Shown piece after piece: positions 60,150 through 64,000 of a stretch of 64,000 nucleotides of DNA. The DNA comes from Streptomyces sp. NBC_00271 (GTDB taxonomy: Bacteria; Actinomycetota; Actinomycetes; Streptomycetales; Streptomycetaceae), in NCBI RefSeq assembly GCF_036178845.1, contig NZ_CP108070.1:1612001-1676000 (forward strand). Direction: 5' to 3'. Numbering within the stretch: the first letter of the stretch is position 1; the number at the start of each line of letters is the position of its first letter. The translations under genes were made by a program, and so were the position numbers. A model generated the notes under the pieces. That model worked only from the letters and a program-made list of their open reading frames with translations. It had not been told where the DNA came from and did not search any database.

Positions 60150-61472
60150 TCAGCCCAGCGGCTTCTCCAGCACCGCCTTGCGGTGGCTGAACGTCTCGAT
60201 GGAGTAGCGGCCGTGATAGCGGCCCATGCCGCTCTCGCCGACCCCACCGAACGGCAGGTCGGAGACGGTCAGATGGGCGAGCGGCAGACCGAGGCCGAGG
60301 CCTCCGGAGGACGTCTCCTCGGCGATCCGCTCCCGGGTGGTGTCCGACTCGGTGAACACATAGAGCGCCAGCGGCTTGTCACGGTCGTTGATGAAGTCGA
60401 TGGCCTCGTCCAGCCCCGCCACCGTGACGATCGGCAGGATCGGTCCGAAGATCTCCTCCTGCATCACGGGGGCCTTGGGGTCGACGTCGACGAGGACGGT
60501 GGGCGCGAGGTACTTGGTGGCCCGGTCTCCGGTGCCGCCGATGACGGTGCGCCCGGAGTCGAGCAGCGAGCTGAGCCGGTCGAAGTGCCGCTCGTTGACG
60601 ATCCGCCCGTACTCGCCCGACTGTCGCGGTTCGGCGCCGAAGAGGGCCTCGACGGCGCGGACGAGCTCGGGCTCCAGCGCGCGGGCGGTCTCCGGGTCGG
60701 TGAGGACGTAGTCCGGTGCGACGCAGGTCTGCCCGGCGTTGAGGAACTTGCCGCGGGCGAGCCGGTCGGCGACGACGGACAGGTCGGCGTCACGGTCGAC
60801 GAACGCCGGTGACTTGCCGCCCAGTTCGAGGGCGACGGGGGTGAGGTGCTCGGCGGCGGCCCGCATCACGATCCGGCCGACCGCTCCGTTGCCGGTGTAG
60901 AAGATGTGGTCGAAGCGCTCCGCCAGCAGCGCGGTGGTCTCCGGGACGGCGCCCTCGACGACGGCGACCGCGTCCGTGTCGAGGTAGCGCGGCAGCAGCC
61001 GGGCGACGGCCGCCGAGGTGGCGGGGGCGAGCTCACTGGGCTTGACGACCACCGCGTTGCCCGCGGCCAGCGCGCCGAGCATCGGCGTCAGCAGGAGCTG
61101 CACCGGATAGTTCCAGGGGGCGATGACCAGGACGACGCCCAGCGGGTCGTACCGCGTCCAGGCACTCGCGTCGGCGCCGAGGTGGGCGGGGACCGGGGCG
61201 GACTCGGGGCGCAGCCACTCGTCGAGGTGGTCGAGGGTGTGGTCGATCTCGCGCACGGTGAAGTCGATCTCGGTGCGGAAGGCCTCGGTGGAGCTCTTGC
61301 CGAGGTCCGCATGGAGGGCCTCCGCGAGCTCGGCGCCGTGCGTGGTGAGCAGTTCACGCAGTCGACGCAGCTGGGTGGTGCGCCAGTCGAGGGGCTTGGT
61401 GCGGCCGGAGCGGAAGGTGGCGCGCAGCCGGGCGACGATGTCGGCGGGCTGCTCGGGGGTGCGGTCGTTCAC
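60150..61472 (-). CDS. Aldehyde dehydrogenase (coniferyl/long-chain type)
   Basis: 440 aa from GTG. No N-terminal extension, as in the class 3-like ALDHs. NAD-binding and catalytic motifs: VIAPWNYPVQLLL, VVVKPSELAP, FYTGNGAVGR, ALELGGKSP with Glu, NAGQTCVAPDY with Cys. PFGGVGESGMGRYHG near the end. It oxidises an aldehyde to the acid with NAD(P). It lies 149 bp downstream of a MarR gene on the same strand. Confidence 0.93.
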   Translation of the reverse strand: MNDRTPEQPADIVARLRATFRSGRTKPLDWRTTQLRRLRELLTTHGAELAEALHADLGKSSTEAFRTEIDFTVREIDHTLDHLDEWLRPESAPVPAHLGADASAWTRYDPLGVVLVIAPWNYPVQLLLTPMLGALAAGNAVVVKPSELAPATSAAVARLLPRYLDTDAVAVVEGAVPETTALLAERFDHIFYTGNGAVGRIVMRAAAEHLTPVALELGGKSPAFVDRDADLSVVADRLARGKFLNAGQTCVAPDYVLTDPETARALEPELVRAVEALFGAEPRQSGEYGRIVNERHFDRLSSLLDSGRTVIGGTGDRATKYLAPTVLVDVDPKAPVMQEEIFGPILPIVTVAGLDEAIDFINDRDKPLALYVFTESDTTRERIAEETSSGGLGLGLPLAHLTVSDLPFGGVGESGMGRYHGRYSIETFSHRKAVLEKPLG

Positions 61473-61621
61473 GGTGCCTCGCTGATCGGTGCGGACCTGG
61501 TGGCCCACGGGCGGTCGTCATGAGCCGTACGGCTCGGTGTAAACGCCAACCTTTCATGTGGCCAAATAAATTCCGGGTACACGAAGAATACGTACCGTGA
61601 TGACCGAGTCACGATGGGGCG

Positions 61622-62071
61622 TCAGAGGGCGGGCTCCGCGGGAGACCCGTGCAGCGTGTCGGCCAGGCGCTCCAGCAGGCCCCTCAGCAGCTCGTCCTCG
61701 CCGTCACTCAGCACCGGCCATCGCTCGCGGACCTCGCGGTCGAGGCGGCGCCAGTACGTCTGGCCGCGCGGGGTGAGATGGGCGAGGATGCGCCGCCGGT
61801 CGAGAGGGTCGACGCGGCGGTGGACGAGGTTCTGGTCGACGAGCTGGTCCACGAGCTTGGTCAGCGTCGCGGGCGGCAGGAAGGCGGCCTCGGCGACCGC
61901 TGTCATGTGGTGGCCCTCGCCGTCGGAGAGCAGGGCGAGCACCCGCCAGGCGTCGAGCGAGCAGCCGTCCTCGTCGAGGACGGTCTGGAGGTGGCGCGCG
62001 GCAAGCCGTTCGGCCCGCGTCAAGAGCTGCATCAGGTTCTGAGGCTCACGCGCAGATCGGCCGGCCATCAT
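61622..62071 (-). CDS. MarR-family transcriptional regulator
   Basis: 149 aa. The winged HTH: HHMTAVAEAAFLPPATLTKL, VDQLVDQNLVHRRVDPLDRR, LTPRGQTYWRRL. AAGGAG is one base from the first ATG and four from the second (62068), so the second is likelier. It may regulate the following aldehyde dehydrogenase and the divergent gene at 62147. Confidence 0.9.
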   Translation of the reverse strand: MMAGRSAREPQNLMQLLTRAERLAARHLQTVLDEDGCSLDAWRVLALLSDGEGHHMTAVAEAAFLPPATLTKLVDQLVDQNLVHRRVDPLDRRRILAHLTPRGQTYWRRLDREVRERWPVLSDGEDELLRGLLERLADTLHGSPAEPAL

Positions 62072-62146
62072 GCTCCTTGGTCACGAGGTGCGTACATCGT
62101 ATGAGACGGACTGGAGTTCACCGCGGGGACCCGAAATCATGACGCC

Positions 62147-63259
62147 ATGTTCGGGAGCGCTCCCCCTCCGCTCGACTGGTTCACGGCCGACGACTCCGTA
62201 CTCGGTGTGGCTCTGGTCTTCCCGCTCCAGGGGTCGGCGGGCATCTTCGGGCCCACCTGCGAACTGTGCGCGCGGCTGGCCGCGGAGGAGGTCAACCGCG
62301 CGGGCGGCGTCCTCGGCAAGGAGCTGCGGCTACTGCCCGTCGACGGCGGCGCCTCGCCGAGTGCCGTCGCCGACCACGTCGAGGCCCTGGTGGACCTGGG
62401 GGTCGTACAGGGCGTCACGGGCTGGCACATCTCCTCGGTGCGGCAGGCACTGGCGCCGAGGGTCGCGCACCGGGTGCCTTACGTCTACACCGCGCTGTAC
62501 GAGGGCGGCGAGCACACCGCGGGGGTGTTCCTCACCAGCGAGACACCGCGCGACCAACTCCGCCCCGCGATGGGGCTGTTGGCGCACGAACGCGGGGTGC
62601 GGCGCTGGTTCGTCGTCGGCAACGACTACATATGGCCACGCCGTACGGCCCGTGCGGCGCTCGGGTACGCCCGCGAGTCGGGGACCGACATCTGCGGGCA
62701 GTCCTATCTCCCGCTCGGCACCCACGACTTCGACGGCGTGCTGCGGCGCATCGAGCGGTCGGAGGCGGACGCCGTCCTGATGCTGCTGGTGGGCAGCGAC
62801 GCGGTGCGTTTCAACCGGGCGTTCGCGGTGGCCGGACTCGACGAGCGCTGCCTGCGGCTGAGCACGCTGATGGACGAGAACATGCTGATGGCAAGCGGGC
62901 CGAGCACCACCTCGGACCTCTTCAGCACCGCGGGCTTCTTCGCCTCACTCGCGAATCAGGACACCCTCGACTTCCACGGCCAGTACGCCGGGAGGTACGG
63001 CATCGAGGCACCGGCGCTCGGAAGCCTCGGCGAATCCTGTTACGAGGGCGTCCTGTTGCTCGCCGCGCTCATCGCCCGGGCCGGGTCGCTCAACGTGTCG
63101 GCCATCGGGGCGACGGCCGACACCGTGTCGTACGAGGGACCGCGCGGACTGCTGCACCTGCGGGGCAGCCACGTACGGCAGCGGATCTATCTGGCACGGG
63201 CCGAAGGAGTCGACTTCGACGTGGTGGCCGAACTCGATCTTCACGGATCCCGCCCTTGA
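62147..63259 (+). CDS. AmiC/UrtA-like ligand-binding protein, cytoplasmic
   Basis: 370 aa Peripla_BP_6-type fold (LGVALVFPLQGSAGIFGPTC, AAEEVNRAGGVLGKELRLLP, RRWFVVGNDYIWPRRTA, RNFNRAF-like VRFNRAFAVAG). There is no signal peptide, so it acts in the cytoplasm like AmiC, an amide sensor. The neighbour urtA suggests it senses urea or short amides (inference). Divergent from the MarR gene. A terminator follows. Confidence 0.87.
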   Translation: MFGSAPPPLDWFTADDSVLGVALVFPLQGSAGIFGPTCELCARLAAEEVNRAGGVLGKELRLLPVDGGASPSAVADHVEALVDLGVVQGVTGWHISSVRQALAPRVAHRVPYVYTALYEGGEHTAGVFLTSETPRDQLRPAMGLLAHERGVRRWFVVGNDYIWPRRTARAALGYARESGTDICGQSYLPLGTHDFDGVLRRIERSEADAVLMLLVGSDAVRFNRAFAVAGLDERCLRLSTLMDENMLMASGPSTTSDLFSTAGFFASLANQDTLDFHGQYAGRYGIEAPALGSLGESCYEGVLLLAALIARAGSLNVSAIGATADTVSYEGPRGLLHLRGSHVRQRIYLARAEGVDFDVVAELDLHGSRP

Positions 63260-63306
63260 CACGTTCGCACCCGCACCAAGATACTTCCCGCAGGAAGTAA
63301 TTAGAA

Positions 63307-63359
63307 TGCCTCGGGCGATCTGTGAATTCATGCACAGAATTCCGCCCCGGGCATTTTTT
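63307..63359 (+). terminator. Rho-independent terminator with T-run
   Basis: TGCCTCGGGCG (63307-63317) pairs with CGCCCCGGGCA (63343-63353) apart from one wobble and one mismatch; an inner CTGTG/CACAG helix extends it; six T follow (63354-63359). Classic intrinsic terminator, rare in this genome type. Confidence 0.8.
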
Positions 63360-63383
63360 CTTGCCCGGAGAGAGCGGGAAGAT

Positions 63384-63511
63384 ACAGCCGGGAAAGTCCA
63401 GTGAAACGCCCTGGAAACAGGGCGACTTGAGGCTGTGACCGCACTTCAGGAACCAGCCGGTACACCATCAGCGGAAAGCTGGAGACTCGCGCGCCATCGC
63501 CGCCTCTGAAG
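63384..63511 (+). ncRNA. Structured 5' leader RNA upstream of urtA
   Basis: A nested fold: ACAGCC (63384)/GGCTGT (63431) closes an arm containing AAGTC (63394)/GACTT (63424) and GCCCTG (63408)-GAAA-CAGGGC (63418). Next to it CTTCAG (63444)/CTGAAG (63506) encloses CCAGC (63453)/GCTGG (63478). The stems are perfect, with purine-rich unpaired joints. It lies between a terminator and the urtA start, as riboswitches do. I could not fit it to a known class. Confidence 0.5.
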
Positions 63512-63561
63512 GGCTGTCTCTTTCTTTCCGGCTGTCCCCTCATGGGACTTAGGGGGTTCTT

Positions 63562-64000
63562 TTGTCCAGCGTTTCCAGCGTTTCCAGCGGTTCCCGGCTT
63601 TCCCCGATCTCCAGCACCTCCAGGCGTCGGTTCATGGCCGGCACCGCGGCGCTCGCCGCGGTCGTCGCGCTCTCCGCGTGCGGCGCGAAGACCAACTCCG
63701 GCAGTACGTCCGACAAGGCGGCGCAGGCCGACACCAGCGGTGACACGATCAAGGTCGGACTCCTCAACTCCCTCTCCGGCACCATGGCGATCAGCGAGGT
63801 GACCGTACGCGATTCGCTGAAGCTGGCGATCGACGAGATCAACGCCTCAGGCGGAGTGCTCGGCAAGAAGATCAAGCCGATCAGCGAGGACGGCGCCTCC
63901 GACTGGCCGACCTTCGCCGAGAAGGCGAGCAAGCTCATCAAGGAGGACCGGGTCGCGGCCACGTTCGGCTGCTGGACCTCGGCGAGCCGCAAGGCCGTCA
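63562..64000 (+). CDS. urtA: Urea ABC transporter substrate-binding protein, 5' part
   Basis: Start TTG 63562 (eight bases after AGGGGG) or ATG 63634. The signal has RRR-F and a lipobox LSAC, so the mature protein is a lipoprotein. The mature start reads [20 protein letters not shown] then [20 protein letters not shown] and [20 protein letters not shown], matching UrtA. The frame is open to the window end. urtBCDE would be expected to follow. It binds urea outside the membrane. Confidence 0.9.
   Translation, partial: MSSVSSVSSGSRLSPISSTSRRRFMAGTAALAAVVALSACGAKTNSGSTSDKAAQADTSGDTIKVGLLNSLSGTMAISEVTVRDSLKLAIDEINASGGVLGKKIKPISEDGASDWPTFAEKASKLIKEDRVAATFGCWTSASRKAV

Noticed and set aside
63384..63511. 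Guanidine-I, cobalamin, glycine, SAM or c-di-GMP riboswitch
   Set aside because: None of the conserved core words of these classes could be found by eye.

Overview
The window is chromosomal DNA of a high-GC actinomycete, almost certainly a Streptomyces. This rests on the very high GC with GC-biased third codon positions, frequent GTG/TTG starts, a streptophobe-family protein, DUF5133 and DUF6777 proteins, a clpP3-clpP4-popR type locus, GH19 chitinase with DasR-like promoter boxes, mycothiol-type (MDMPI) enzymes and many SpoIIE-type phosphatases. No tRNA, rRNA or CRISPR array was seen. Layout: (1) 0-5.7 kb: the 3' part of a large LuxR-type regulator, an alpha/beta hydrolase, a frameshifted lytic transglycosylase, and an ECF sigma factor followed by a second hydrolase. 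(2) 5.7-12 kb: a gene graveyard. It holds two C-terminal scraps of tyrosine integrases, scraps of a SWIM zinc-finger protein, an IS5 transposase and an M50/CBS protease, and non-coding DNA full of short repeats (TGCGCA cluster, 15-bp repeats, GC-rich dyads). This resembles the decayed control region of an integrative or plasmid-like element. (3) 12-15.6 kb: an intact three-gene recombinase unit (tyrosine recombinase, small HTH protein, zinc-ribbon recombinase homologue) and a serine-recombinase remnant. (4) 15.8-22.2 kb: accessory genes (Ku, GAF-SpoIIE phosphatase, SRPBCC, PP2C, small hypotheticals) mixed with broken genes. A 33-bp imperfect direct repeat at 8741 and 21553 brackets most of regions 2-4 and may mark the ends of an island. 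(5) 22.4-29 kb: VOC protein, epoxide hydrolase, the clpP3/clpP4/popR locus (the second ClpP lacks its catalytic His), DinB protein, DUF5133 protein and a lipid kinase with a degenerate PAP2-like half. (6) 29-32.6 kb: a frameshifted IS1182-family element with inverted repeats and a candidate 8-bp target duplication, next to an IS200/IS605 element with truncated tnpA and intact tnpB. (7) 32.6-41 kb: a stress-signalling block. A translationally coupled operon encodes a receiver-SpoIIE phosphatase, a CHASE3-type histidine kinase and a response regulator. Around it lie an RsbW-like kinase, a STAS antagonist, two MarR regulators, another SpoIIE protein, a 47-aa membrane protein and two PRC-barrel proteins. 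(8) 41-47.4 kb: envelope proteins (DUF6777, streptophobe, FHA-FHA-ABC exporter). (9) 47.8-64 kb: metabolic genes with local regulators (AraC/SDR, LysR/aldo-keto reductase, carotenoid oxygenase, adenosine deaminase, PAP2 phosphatase, dienelactone hydrolase, chitinase, aldehyde dehydrogenase/MarR). It ends in an amide/urea-type binding protein and the start of urtA, which is preceded by a strongly foldable leader RNA. Functional themes: partner-switching stress regulation (three SpoIIE phosphatases, one PP2C, one anti-sigma kinase, one STAS protein) and a heavily rearranged island containing several recombination systems.
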